A stretch of 64,000 nt of DNA from Azospirillum soli (lineage in GTDB: Bacteria; Pseudomonadota; Alphaproteobacteria; Azospirillales; Azospirillaceae): contig NZ_JAGINQ010000012.1 in assembly GCF_017876165.1 (NCBI RefSeq), forward strand, positions 62,001-126,000, written 5' to 3'. Positions 9,131 through 18,322 of this stretch are shown here, in pieces (the stretch's first letter is position 1; each line of letters starts with the position of its first letter). Below the pieces are notes generated by a model. It was not told where the DNA came from. It did not search any database and saw nothing but the letters and a program-made list of their open reading frames with translations. The position numbers and the translations under genes were made by a program.

Positions 9131-11794
9131 GTGTCCAACCCTTTGACCACGACCCGACCCGCCACCGTCGCTTCCGGCACCGTCGGCGCGCTTGACGAGG
9201 CGGACCTCTGCCATACCCTCGCCGACTTTCACGGCGTGCAGGGGAGGATGGTTATCGGCCTGTCCGTGCGTCCGTATCTTGACGCCCATGTGCTCACCCC
9301 GACCGAGGTGATCCACAACAACAAGCTGTTGAAGGCACTGCTTGAGCAGGGGCAACTGGTCGAAAACGCCATCGTGAAGGTGGCGACCATGCAGGCGCGC
9401 GCACCGGGGCAGGATGCGAAATCCCGGCGCTTGGCGATCCAGAACGCCATCAACGAGACCTCCGTCAAGGCGCGGGCGGCGCAGGTGGCCTTCGCCGGGC
9501 TGCCGAAGGGGCGCGCTCCGGTCGATGCGGTGGTGGCTGCCCTGCCGGCCAGGACGCCGACCGGAGATGTCGATTACGACTTGAGGGTGGCGCTCAGCCT
9601 CGATCTGGCGGAACACCGGACGTGGTCGGCCAAGCTCGACCGGCTGATCCAGCTGTGCCAGCAGGACCGGGACGAGCGGCTGATGGCGGCGGTGGACGGC
9701 GTCATCGGCGACGTTCTCGCCTCCGTCGCCGCCACGCAGGAGCTGTTCGGGGCTCCGCTGCTGCCCGGCGCGGTGCTGCTGAAGTTGTGCGAGATGCTGT
9801 TCGGCCGCGTCGGCATCGATCCCAGGGGAGCGAACCGCATCGGCACCCTGAACGGCTGGTTCCGCCAGGGCAAGCTGCCGCTGGCCCGCGCCATGGTGCT
9901 GGAGCGCATCCGGCGCCAGTTGCGGGCGCCCCAGCCGCTCGGCCGCGGGCAGGCCGCCGAGGAGGCCGAGATTCTGCGCAGCCTCCTCGGCCATCTGCTG
10001 ACGCCTTCCGGCATGATTGGCGGTGGGCCGATGGCCGACGCTTTGACGGTCCGCTACTCGCGCCGGCTGGAGCAGGGCGGGGCCAGCGCCTACCGCCGCT
10101 CCATTGTCGGCCTCAGCGAGACGCAGACGGACCTGATCCGCCGCATCCACTATCTGTCCGCCGTCTCCACCGTCCCGGCCTCGGAACGGCATCTCGGCGA
10201 GATCGTGGACGCCCTTGACGCCGCGCTGGGCAATGAGTTGCTGGTCGAGAACATGATCCTGCAATCGCCGGACACGGCGCTGGTCCGGCAGGGTCTGTCC
10301 GGTGCCGTCGAGGCGCTGCGCGCTTCGGGCCTGCCCGACAAGGCGAAGGACCGGATCGCCGGCCGGACCGAGTTCATCGTGGACGAGTTCACCAAGAAGG
10401 GCCGCCTCGCCCAGCGCCTGCGCCAGATCGAACCGGTGCTCCGCCGCCGGACGATCCGCTTGGCGGAACTGGCCTGCTCCGGCCTTGTGCGGGAGCAGGG
10501 GGCGCTTCCGCTTCTGCGTCAGCACATTCTGGAGATCGTCCGTCAGCCGCAGTTCCAGTCCGATCTGGTGGCCCAGCAAAACGACGAATTGGCCCAAGCC
10601 GAGGTCCGGCGCCTCTACGAACTGCTCGACAAGCTACGACCGGTACCGGCCACTCAACCCGGCAGTGTCGCGACCGCCCCCATGGTCCCGACGCCGCCCG
10701 CCGCCCGGGTCAGCGCGCAACCGGTCACCGTGGCGACGGCGGCGGAAACCGTGGTCGCCGATCTTTCGACCCGCGCCATGGTCACCGCCCCCATGCCCCA
10801 GTCGCCGGGCGGTCTGTCGAGGCGGAGCGATGCGGACGGCCTGTGCCCCGCCTGTTTCGCCCCCACGGCGCCGCGCGAGAGCTGCCGAGACTGCGGCTAC
10901 CCGATGCAGTCCGAAAATCGGAACGGCGTCCACCTGATGCCCGGCACGACCTTGCAGGGGCGTTACAAGGTCGGCCGCATCCTGGGGCAGGGTGGTTTCG
11001 GCGCCACTTATCTCGGCTGGGACGACCGCCTCCACATCAAGGTCGCAGTGAAGGAGTTCTTCCCGGCCAACCTGATCTCGCGGGTGTCGGGCTCGCTTGG
11101 CGTCATGCCCTTCTCCGACGAGCACGGGCGCGGGTTCGCCGCCGGTCTGGTCAAGTTCCTGGACGAGGCCCGCCTGCTTGCCCGCCTTCGGGACGTGAAG
11201 GAGATCGTCGGCGTCCAGGACTTCTTCGAAGCCAACGAGACCGCTTACCTCGTCATGGAACTGCTGGAAGGCCGGACCATGAAGAAGTACGTCGCCGAAA
11301 GCGGCGGCCGGATCGACGCGCGCCGGACGCTGGCCATCCTGTCGCCCATCATGAAGGCGCTCCAGGCGGTGCACGAACAGGGGTTGATCCACCGCGACAT
11401 CAGCCCCGACAACATCTTCCTGACCACCTCGGGGGAGCGCAAGCTGCTGGACTTCGGCGCCGCCCGCCACGCGGCCGGGCAGGCGGCCAGCATGACCGTG
11501 ATCCTGAAACCCGGTTATGCCCCGCCGGAGCAGTATTCCCAGGACGGGAATCAGGGGCCCTGGACCGACGTCTACGCCGTCTGCGCCACCGCTTACGGCG
11601 CCCTGACCGGGAAGACTCCGCCCGACGCCACCAGCCGCTTCATGAACGACAAGGTCCCGAAGCCGTCCGAGCTGGGGGTGAACCTGCCGCCGGCCTTCGA
11701 AAATGTGCTGCTGGCCGGGTTGTCCATGCGTTGGCAGGACCGGCCGCAGAGCATGCGCGACCTTCTCCGGGCCATGAGCGGAACCCTGGCGTAG
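9131..11794 (+). CDS. Serine/threonine protein kinase with large N-terminal region and zinc ribbon
   Basis: The product has 887 aa from a GTG start. Residues 1 to about 500 are helical, with no family I recognise. About 500-565 is a Pro/Ala/Thr-rich linker. About 571-590 is a zinc-ribbon motif (CPAC then CRDC). From about 610 to the C-terminus is a Hanks-type kinase domain: glycine loop (LGQGGFGATYLG), catalytic Lys in VAVKEFFP, catalytic loop HRDISPDN (about residue 753), DFG in LLDFGAARHA, and APE-like APPEQYS. The HRDISP loop and the KEFFP motif are typical of one bacterial kinase subgroup. No transmembrane segment is seen, so it should be soluble. The gene ends one base before the converging GNAT gene. 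Substrates are unknown; the N-terminal half probably senses or binds a partner. Confidence 0.92.
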   Translation: MSNPLTTTRPATVASGTVGALDEADLCHTLADFHGVQGRMVIGLSVRPYLDAHVLTPTEVIHNNKLLKALLEQGQLVENAIVKVATMQARAPGQDAKSRRLAIQNAINETSVKARAAQVAFAGLPKGRAPVDAVVAALPARTPTGDVDYDLRVALSLDLAEHRTWSAKLDRLIQLCQQDRDERLMAAVDGVIGDVLASVAATQELFGAPLLPGAVLLKLCEMLFGRVGIDPRGANRIGTLNGWFRQGKLPLARAMVLERIRRQLRAPQPLGRGQAAEEAEILRSLLGHLLTPSGMIGGGPMADALTVRYSRRLEQGGASAYRRSIVGLSETQTDLIRRIHYLSAVSTVPASERHLGEIVDALDAALGNELLVENMILQSPDTALVRQGLSGAVEALRASGLPDKAKDRIAGRTEFIVDEFTKKGRLAQRLRQIEPVLRRRTIRLAELACSGLVREQGALPLLRQHILEIVRQPQFQSDLVAQQNDELAQAEVRRLYELLDKLRPVPATQPGSVATAPMVPTPPAARVSAQPVTVATAAETVVADLSTRAMVTAPMPQSPGGLSRRSDADGLCPACFAPTAPRESCRDCGYPMQSENRNGVHLMPGTTLQGRYKVGRILGQGGFGATYLGWDDRLHIKVAVKEFFPANLISRVSGSLGVMPFSDEHGRGFAAGLVKFLDEARLLARLRDVKEIVGVQDFFEANETAYLVMELLEGRTMKKYVAESGGRIDARRTLAILSPIMKALQAVHEQGLIHRDISPDNIFLTTSGERKLLDFGAARHAAGQAASMTVILKPGYAPPEQYSQDGNQGPWTDVYAVCATAYGALTGKTPPDATSRFMNDKVPKPSELGVNLPPAFENVLLAGLSMRWQDRPQSMRDLLRAMSGTLA

Positions 11795-11795
11795 C

Positions 11796-12602
11796 TCAGG
11801 CCCACTCGCGGACCATGATCATGCGGGCGTAGGCGTGGCGAAAGCCCAGTTCCCGCGCCGCCCGTTCCGACGATCCGGCTGGCGCCACCGCCACGGTCGC
11901 CAGATCGCAGCCGGCCGCTGCGGCTAAGGAAATTCCGGCCGACAACAGCGCCCGCTGCAAGCCCCGGCCTCGGTACGCCTCCCGCGTGCTGGCCGAGAAT
12001 AAAATGGCAAGGCCGTCCTGGACCGATAACGCGGCCCCGCCGGCCGGCGTACCGTCGATGCGGGCCAGCAGGGTGGTTACCGATGGGCGGCGCGCCGTCA
12101 GGCGGGCCAGCTGGAACGTGGGGTCGTCTTCGGCCACCGCGTCGCGGCCCAGGAAACCCTGGGCCACGGTCATGGCCCAGTCCTCCGCGCAGTCGGCGGA
12201 AACCTCTACGCCGGGCATGGCGGACATCGGCTCGTTGGGAGCAATGGCCCGGACGTGAGCGTTGAGGACGCGGGCAATGGTGTAGCCGCGCGCGCCAAGC
12301 CCTTCAGTCAGCGACCGGTCGGCCAGCGGGCAGAGATCGACGCGGGGCGTGCAGCCGCGCTGCTGGAAGAAGGATTCGACCTCGGCGAGGTCTTTCGCGG
12401 CGACTGCAACCCCGAGGCCCAGGCCGACCGCTTGGTTGACCGGCAGGCCGGGCGCGATGAACGCCGCCCGGCCGCCGGCCACCTCGATGGAGGCCGCGCT
12501 GGAAGCGGGATCGAGGCGGCGCGCGGTTTCCGCCACCTCGACACCCGTGGCCGCTTCGGACCGTTCCAGACGGCGGGCCAGAAGGGGATCGGCAAACAGC
12601 AT
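11796..12602 (-). CDS. GNAT family N-acetyltransferase
   Basis: The product has 268 aa from the ATG at 12602 (MLFADPLLARRLE); a GTG four codons earlier is possible, and a purine-rich GGGAGGGGG lies upstream of both. The C-terminal half carries the acetyl-CoA binding signature of the GNAT fold: a strand ending GGAALSVQDGLAILFSAST, then the pyrophosphate-binding loop REAYRGRGLQRALL. The N-terminal half is divergent and may be a degenerate second GNAT domain. The substrate is unknown. It converges with the kinase gene with one base between them. Confidence 0.82.
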   Translation of the reverse strand: MLFADPLLARRLERSEAATGVEVAETARRLDPASSAASIEVAGGRAAFIAPGLPVNQAVGLGLGVAVAAKDLAEVESFFQQRGCTPRVDLCPLADRSLTEGLGARGYTIARVLNAHVRAIAPNEPMSAMPGVEVSADCAEDWAMTVAQGFLGRDAVAEDDPTFQLARLTARRPSVTTLLARIDGTPAGGAALSVQDGLAILFSASTREAYRGRGLQRALLSAGISLAAAAGCDLATVAVAPAGSSERAARELGFRHAYARMIMVREWA

Positions 12603-12633
12603 GGTCGAACCCACCCCCTCCCTGGCTGGCTCC

Positions 12634-13188
<555 letters not shown>

Positions 13189-13360
13189 GCGAAACTCTCC
13201 GATGTGCCGATTCCGCGGAGGCGACCATAGGGGAAACCGGCGGCGATGCAAAGCGCGCGGCGGGTGATATGTCCTCGCAATGTCGCAAAGCCTGCCCCTC
13301 GCGCCTTGGCCCGGCGGGAAGATAAGCTCACGGCCGGGTGTTCATCGTGGGTAGTGGGCT

Positions 13361-14761
13361 ATGTCGAGGGCGTGGAGCGTGTTGCGGTGGCTGGTCAGGA
13401 TCGCGGTCGTCGCCGGTGCGGTGATCGGGCTCACGGTCTACGCCGGCGATCTGGCCGGAGCCGTGGCGACGCGCCTCTTGCGGGATGCCGGCTTTCCGGA
13501 AGCGAAGGTCATCGTCACCGACATCGGCCTGAACGCCAGCCAAGCCACCGTTCGGCTGGACAAGGCGGGGGCGGTGGGCGGAACCGTTGCCCTGGATCAC
13601 CCATGGCCTGACCTGCTGGAAAGCCGCATCGCGCGGGTGGTGGTCAGTGGGGCCCGCGTTCGGCTGGATGTGGCGAAGAACGGTCGTGTCCGCCTTGCCG
13701 GGCAGGCGCTGGGCGGTGGAGAGGGGGGGAGCGGGGCCGAGCTCCCCGTTGACGAGCTTCGGGTCGAGGACGGGGCCGTGACCCTGGTGACGCCAAACGG
13801 CACGGCGACGGCCGCGATTCGGCTGTCCATGGCCCGGCAGGGGCCGGACTACCAAGGACAGGCGACGGTGACGGCACCGGCCAAGGGGCTGCCCGCGCTT
13901 GCCGTCTGGGCGGGCGCAGCGATCACCGAAGCAGCCGGCAAGCTTTCGCTCAAGACCCAGTTCCGATGGGGCGGCGAGGGGCTGACATCGCAGGGCGAAC
14001 TGCTTCTCAGCGAGGTGGCCGGACGGTTCGGGCCGGTTGCGGTCGGCGGGGTCAACGGCGTGATCAAACTGTCGAGCCTCTATCCGCCGGTTGTGCCGAA
14101 GGGGCAGACGCTGGCGGTCAAGCTGCTGGACGTCGGGTTGCCGCTGACTGAGGGCACCATTCGCTTCGGCCTCTCGCGCGGCGGGCGGCTCGACGTGGAC
14201 CGGGCGGAATGGAACTGGGCCGGCGGGCTGGTCCGGGCCGAACCGTTCGGGATCATGCCCGACCGGCCCAAGGGCACCATCGACCTGAAGGCCGAGGGCA
14301 TCCACCTCGGGCCGCTGCTGGCTCTTGCGGCGGTCAAGGGGCTGGACGCCACCGGAACGGTCAGCGGCCACCTGCCGGTGCGGATCGCGGACGGCGAGGT
14401 TCACCTCGACGGCGGGGTGCTGGAAGCGGACGGCCCCGGCACACTGCGCTACGACCCCGACGACCCGCCGGGATTCCTCCAGGGGCCGGAGGGCAGCCCC
14501 ACCGACCTGCTGATGCGTGCCCTGACCGACTTCCGCTACGACAGCCTGCGCGCCACCATCGACGGGCAGGCCGGCGGCGACCTCGGTGTCGGCATCGCCA
14601 TCCGGGGCGCCAACCCGGCATTCTACGATGGCTATCCGGTCGCGCTTAATCTTAAGGTGAGCGGCGCGCTGGACCGTATCCTGCGCCAAAGCCTTGAGGC
14701 CTATCGCATCCCCGACGCGGTCCGCGACCGCATGACGGAGTTCGAACGAAAGACCCCATGA
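13361..14761 (+). CDS. ydbH: YdbH-like (AsmA-like) envelope protein, short form
   Basis: The product has 466 aa with an N-terminal membrane anchor (WLVRIAVVAGAVIGLTVYAG), followed by beta-rich sequence with repeating amphipathic strands and the C-terminal YdbH signature region (about 280-450, including GTIDLKAEGIHLGPLLALA and YDSLRATIDGQAGGDLGVG). Identification rests on this region and on the ynbE-ydbL genes that follow with 4-nt overlaps, the same trio as in Escherichia coli. There YdbH with YnbE forms a bridge between inner and outer membrane that supports lipid transport. E. coli YdbH is about 880 aa, so this copy is roughly half length; whether it can span the periplasm alone is unclear. 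The frame is intact, with no sign of a break. Confidence 0.72.
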   Translation: MSRAWSVLRWLVRIAVVAGAVIGLTVYAGDLAGAVATRLLRDAGFPEAKVIVTDIGLNASQATVRLDKAGAVGGTVALDHPWPDLLESRIARVVVSGARVRLDVAKNGRVRLAGQALGGGEGGSGAELPVDELRVEDGAVTLVTPNGTATAAIRLSMARQGPDYQGQATVTAPAKGLPALAVWAGAAITEAAGKLSLKTQFRWGGEGLTSQGELLLSEVAGRFGPVAVGGVNGVIKLSSLYPPVVPKGQTLAVKLLDVGLPLTEGTIRFGLSRGGRLDVDRAEWNWAGGLVRAEPFGIMPDRPKGTIDLKAEGIHLGPLLALAAVKGLDATGTVSGHLPVRIADGEVHLDGGVLEADGPGTLRYDPDDPPGFLQGPEGSPTDLLMRALTDFRYDSLRATIDGQAGGDLGVGIAIRGANPAFYDGYPVALNLKVSGALDRILRQSLEAYRIPDAVRDRMTEFERKTP

Positions 14762-14997
14762 CGATCCCCTTCATTTCCCGCCGCGTCGCCATCATTGGCT
14801 TGGCGGCCGCCGGCCTCGCGGCCTGCGCGCCGACCGTCAAGATCGAGGCTCCGGACAAGCCCATCGAGATCAACTTGAACATCCGGATCGAGCAGGAGGT
14901 CCGGGTCAAGGTCGAGCGCGACTTGGACAAGGCCATTGCGGAGGATCCGGCTCTGTTCGGCCTGCCGCCGGCCTCCACGACGGGAGGGACGAAATGA
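14758..14997 (+). CDS. ynbE: YnbE-like outer membrane lipoprotein
   Basis: The product has 79 aa and overlaps the ydbH stop by 4 nt. The signal peptide ends in a lipobox (AAAGLAAC), so the mature protein is a small lipoprotein. It has the typical YnbE core: PTVKIEAPDKPIEINLNIRI, an acidic/beta segment, then VRVKVERDLDKAI. In E. coli YnbE multimerises and pairs its strand with the C-terminus of YdbH to complete an intermembrane bridge; the same role is inferred here from sequence and operon position. Confidence 0.88.
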   Translation: MTIPFISRRVAIIGLAAAGLAACAPTVKIEAPDKPIEINLNIRIEQEVRVKVERDLDKAIAEDPALFGLPPASTTGGTK

Positions 14998-15329
14998 TGA
15001 CGCGTCTGTTCGCTTCCCTGGCTCTCGCCCTCACCCTAGCCGTATCGGCGCCGGCCGTCGCGCAGGACGCGCTGGCCCAGGCCAAAGCCGCCGGACAGAT
15101 CGGCGAGCGGCCGGACGGGCTGGTCGGCTTCCTGCCCGGCGCGCCGGCTACGGCCGAACGGCTGGTCCAGCAGGTCAATGCGCAGCGCCTTGCCCGCTAT
15201 CGCGACATCGCCAAGAGCAACGGCACCACGCTCGAACAGGTCCAGGCGGTGGCCGGCAAGCAGCTCGTCGAACGGACGCCGCCGGGGCAGTTCGTCGAAG
15301 CCGCCCCCGGGCGCTGGGTCCGCAAGTAA
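14994..15329 (+). CDS. ydbL: YdbL family (DUF1318) periplasmic protein
   Basis: The product has 111 aa and overlaps ynbE by 4 nt. A Sec signal peptide (MMTRLFASLALALTLAVSAP, cleaved near AVAQD) precedes the DUF1318 domain. Hallmarks are AKAAGQIGERPDGLVGF near the N-terminus, the NAQRLARYRDIAKSNGTTLE helix and a C-terminal GQFVEAAPGRWVRK. In E. coli YdbL helps the YdbH-YnbE pair, apparently as a chaperone-like factor. It is the third gene of the trio; the next gene starts only 10 bp later. Confidence 0.9.
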   Translation: MMTRLFASLALALTLAVSAPAVAQDALAQAKAAGQIGERPDGLVGFLPGAPATAERLVQQVNAQRLARYRDIAKSNGTTLEQVQAVAGKQLVERTPPGQFVEAAPGRWVRK

Positions 15330-15339
15330 GGGCGCCGGC

Positions 15340-17355
15340 ATGGCTCCTCCCTCCGACCTTCGCCGCCAGCTTCAGACGCACCGGCAGACGCTCGGCAAGG
15401 CGCCGGGCGACGCCGGGGCGCTGGCCGGGCTGTTCGCCACGCTCGACGCGCTGGGCGAGGCCGGCACGCCGGAGGAGGCGGTGGCCCGCTCCAACCTCGG
15501 CGAGGCGTTGCGCCGGCAGGGCCGGCTGGACGAGGCGCTGGCGCATCACCGCCGGGCGGTGGCGTGGCTGCCGGGGTTCGGGGGCAACCACTTCAACCTG
15601 GGCGTGACGCTCCAGGCGCTGGGCCGGGTCGGCGAGGCAGCGGACGCCTATGGCGAGGCCGGCCGCATGATGCCCGGCTTCGCGGGCGCCCCCTGCAACC
15701 AGGGCGCCATGCTTCACCAGTTGGGCCGGCTGGACGAGGCGGAGGCCGCCTTGCACCGGGCGCTCGGCATCGACGCCGGGCTGGTGCCGGGGTGGCTGAA
15801 CCTCGGCGGCGTGGCGCGGGAGCGGGGACGGTTCGACGCAGCCCTTGCCTGTTTCCGCAACGCCTTGGTCCTGCGGCCGGATCTGGCCGAGGCGCACGCC
15901 AATCTGGGGCTGACCCTGAAGGAGGCGGGCCGGGTGGCGGACAGCCTGCCCGGCTTTGCGCGCGCCCTGGCTCTGGGCCTGCCGGATGGCGGCGGCGTGC
16001 TGGCGCAACTGGTGCAGCAGCAGCGCCACCTGTGCCGCTGGGACGGCTTGGCCGAACGGTCGACGCGGCTGGTCGCGGCGGTGCGGTCCGGCGCGACCCG
16101 GCAAGTTCACCCCTGGATCTTCCTGGGCGAGGGCGCCGGGCCGGCGCTGGAGCGGGCCTGCGCGGAACGCTACACGGCGTGGCGGACGCGGAACGTCGCC
16201 GCTCCCGCTTTCGTCCACCGGACCGGGCCACGGGAGCGGCTGCGGATCGGCTATCTGTCGGCGGACTTCCATGAGCATGCGACGGCGGTCCTGATCGCCG
16301 AACTGATCGAACGGCACGACCGGAGCCGGTTCGAGGTGGTCGGCTACTCCTACGGGCCGGACGATGGCGGACCGATGCGGCAACGGCTGGGCCGCGCCTT
16401 CGACCGCTTCGTGGACCTGTCGGCGGTGCCGCACGCCGAGGCGGCGCGGCGGATCCACGCCGACTGTATCGACATCTTGGTGGACCTGAAGGGGCACACC
16501 CAGAGCGCCCGCATCGAAATCCCGGCCCACCGCCCGGCCCCGGTGCAGGTGCAATGGCTCGGCTACCCCGGAACGATGGGGGCCGGGTTCATCGACTATG
16601 TGATCGGCGACCCGGTGGTGACGCCGCTGGACCGGCAGGCGGACTACGCCGAGCGCATCGTCCAGCTGCCGGGCTGTTACCAGCCGAACGACTGCACCCG
16701 GCCCATCGGAACCACCCCGAGCCGGGCGGCCTGCGGCCTGCCGGAGCAGGGGGTGGTCTTCTGCTGCTTCAACGCTGCTTACAAAATCACGCCGGACCTG
16801 TTCGACCTCTGGTGCCGGCTGCTGGCGGCGCTGCCGGGCAGCGTTCTGTGGCTGTTGGAAAGCCATCCGGAGGTCGCCGGCAACCTGCGCCGCGAGGCCG
16901 TCCGGCGCGGCATCGCGGTGGAGCGGCTGATCTTCTCACCCAAGCTGCCGCTGCCCGAATATCTGGCGCGCTACCGGCTGGCCGACCTGTTCCTGGACAC
17001 GGCCCCTGTGGGCGCGCACACCACGGCCAGCGACGCATTGTGGGCCGGTCTGCCGGTGCTGACCATGCTCGGCGACAGTTTCGCGTCACGCGTGGCCGCG
17101 AGTTTGCTGCGCGCAGTCGGTCTGCCGGAACTGGCGGTCGAGTCGGCCGAGGCCTATGAAGCGGCGGCCTTGCGGCTGGCGCGGCAACCGGACGAGATCG
17201 CCCGGCTGAAGGCCCGGCTGACGGAGGGGCGGGACCGGGCGCCTCTGTTCGACACTGACCGCTTCGCCCGCGCGCTGGAACGCGCCTTTGAAGCTATGTG
17301 GGCCGTCCGGGAAGCCGGAGAGCCGCCGAGAGCTTTAACGATTTCCGAGGAGTGA
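15340..17355 (+). CDS. TPR protein with O-GlcNAc transferase-like (GT41) catalytic domain
   Basis: The product has 671 aa, starting at the ATG at 15340, 10 bp after ydbL. Residues 1 to about 270 hold at least five tetratricopeptide repeats (ARSNLGEALRRQGRLDEALA and similar). Residues about 300-650 match the SPINDLY/OGT C-terminal domain: RLRIGYLSADFHEHA, VDLKGHTQSARIEI, a GYPGTMG loop, then FCCFNAAYKITP and VGAHTTASDALWAGLPVLTM, the HTT motif binding the UDP-sugar. This fold transfers GlcNAc or another sugar to protein Ser/Thr; bacterial members act, for example, on flagellin or unknown proteins. No signal peptide is seen, so it should be cytoplasmic. The substrate cannot be read from context. 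Confidence 0.9.
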   Translation: MAPPSDLRRQLQTHRQTLGKAPGDAGALAGLFATLDALGEAGTPEEAVARSNLGEALRRQGRLDEALAHHRRAVAWLPGFGGNHFNLGVTLQALGRVGEAADAYGEAGRMMPGFAGAPCNQGAMLHQLGRLDEAEAALHRALGIDAGLVPGWLNLGGVARERGRFDAALACFRNALVLRPDLAEAHANLGLTLKEAGRVADSLPGFARALALGLPDGGGVLAQLVQQQRHLCRWDGLAERSTRLVAAVRSGATRQVHPWIFLGEGAGPALERACAERYTAWRTRNVAAPAFVHRTGPRERLRIGYLSADFHEHATAVLIAELIERHDRSRFEVVGYSYGPDDGGPMRQRLGRAFDRFVDLSAVPHAEAARRIHADCIDILVDLKGHTQSARIEIPAHRPAPVQVQWLGYPGTMGAGFIDYVIGDPVVTPLDRQADYAERIVQLPGCYQPNDCTRPIGTTPSRAACGLPEQGVVFCCFNAAYKITPDLFDLWCRLLAALPGSVLWLLESHPEVAGNLRREAVRRGIAVERLIFSPKLPLPEYLARYRLADLFLDTAPVGAHTTASDALWAGLPVLTMLGDSFASRVAASLLRAVGLPELAVESAEAYEAAALRLARQPDEIARLKARLTEGRDRAPLFDTDRFARALERAFEAMWAVREAGEPPRALTISEE

Positions 17356-17356
17356 G

Positions 17357-17378
17357 CCGGCGGGAAACAACCCGCCGG
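17357..17378. terminator. Hairpin between convergent genes
   Basis: CCGGCGGG and CCCGCCGG form a perfect 8-bp stem around AAACAA, one base after the stop of the TPR/OGT-like gene and 7 bp from the stop of the converging gene. It is placed to terminate both strands; neither side has a clear T-run. Confidence 0.55.
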
Positions 17379-17385
17379 GTGCCGA

Positions 17386-18111
17386 TCACGGGAAGGGGCA
17401 GCGGTCGGCGGTCACTTCGACGAAGGAGCGAGGGCCGGCGGTGAAGGTGAAGCGGTATTCGGTGCTGTCCACGACCACCGCGTGGTGCAGCGGCAGGACG
17501 CCGGTGACCACGGATTCCTTGCCGCCGATGGACGTCACCTTGATGGTCACGGGCTGAGCGGGGTCGAACCAGCTTTCCACGGCGCCCTGCGCGTTGCGGG
17601 CGGACTGGCCCTCGCCGTTGACGGTGACCGTGCCGTTGCCGAAGCCGACCGCGCGGTTCCCGGACTTCAGCAGGGGCGTCGTCAGCGTGAAGCGCTTGTT
17701 CTCCGGCTGCTGGCAGTTGCGCGGCGGCTGAGCCTGCGTGATGACGAAGGCGAGGCGGTTGGGGTCCATGCCGCCCTTCAGACGCTCCGCCACCAAGCCC
17801 GACAGCTTCGCGAGTTCGCCAGTCGGCACCTCGCGCTGAAGGCGGGCCTCCAGTTCGGACGAGCGTGCCTCGGCGGTGCGGGCGGCGTGCTGCATCTGGC
17901 TGGCGAGGAGTTCCAGTTCCGCCTTCTGGCGGGAAAGGGCCGCATTCTCCTCCCGCAGGGTCACGTCGCGGCCCTTCAACTGCTCGATGCCCATCTGGTA
18001 GGCGAAGAGGGCAACGCCCAACACAAGAACGGCCAGCAGCCCGAACTTGCCGAAACCCGCCCAGACACGGCGGCGGTAGCGTCGTTCGTAGTCGTAGCGT
18101 CCCAGGGACAT
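17386..18111 (-). CDS. Membrane-anchored coiled-coil protein of unknown function
   Basis: The product has 241 aa. A basic cytoplasmic N-terminus (MSLGRYDYERRYRRRVWAGF) leads into one transmembrane helix (GLLAVLVLGVALFAYQM), then a coiled coil of about 55 residues (LREENAALSRQKAELELLAS and onward). The C-terminal 120 residues are beta-rich, with cysteines in PRNCQQPENK and DRCPFP that could form a disulfide. The topology is that of a single-pass inner membrane protein with a periplasmic domain. I do not recognise the family. It stands alone, with a 211-bp divergent gap before gmhB. Confidence 0.75.
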   Translation of the reverse strand: MSLGRYDYERRYRRRVWAGFGKFGLLAVLVLGVALFAYQMGIEQLKGRDVTLREENAALSRQKAELELLASQMQHAARTAEARSSELEARLQREVPTGELAKLSGLVAERLKGGMDPNRLAFVITQAQPPRNCQQPENKRFTLTTPLLKSGNRAVGFGNGTVTVNGEGQSARNAQGAVESWFDPAQPVTIKVTSIGGKESVVTGVLPLHHAVVVDSTEYRFTFTAGPRSFVEVTADRCPFP

Positions 18112-18322
18112 GGCGTGTCCAGACCCAATCGAAAGGTGAAGGGGGGTCTATGGCTACCCAGAACCGCCGTCCGATGCAACCCCTTGAGACCGTTGAGTCC
18201 CGCCGTTGTCTCAGGGCGTGGACGACCATGCCGTCCTGGGCTTGGGCGGCCTTGGACTTGGCGTTTGCAGGGGCTTTCCCGCGCTGGTACCAATGCGCCG
18301 CGTCCGCAGAGGGAAAAGTGCC

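Noticed and set aside
15175..16866. 563-codon minus-strand frame opposite the TPR/OGT-like gene
   Set aside because: Low-complexity His/Gln/Arg composition expected of an antisense frame.
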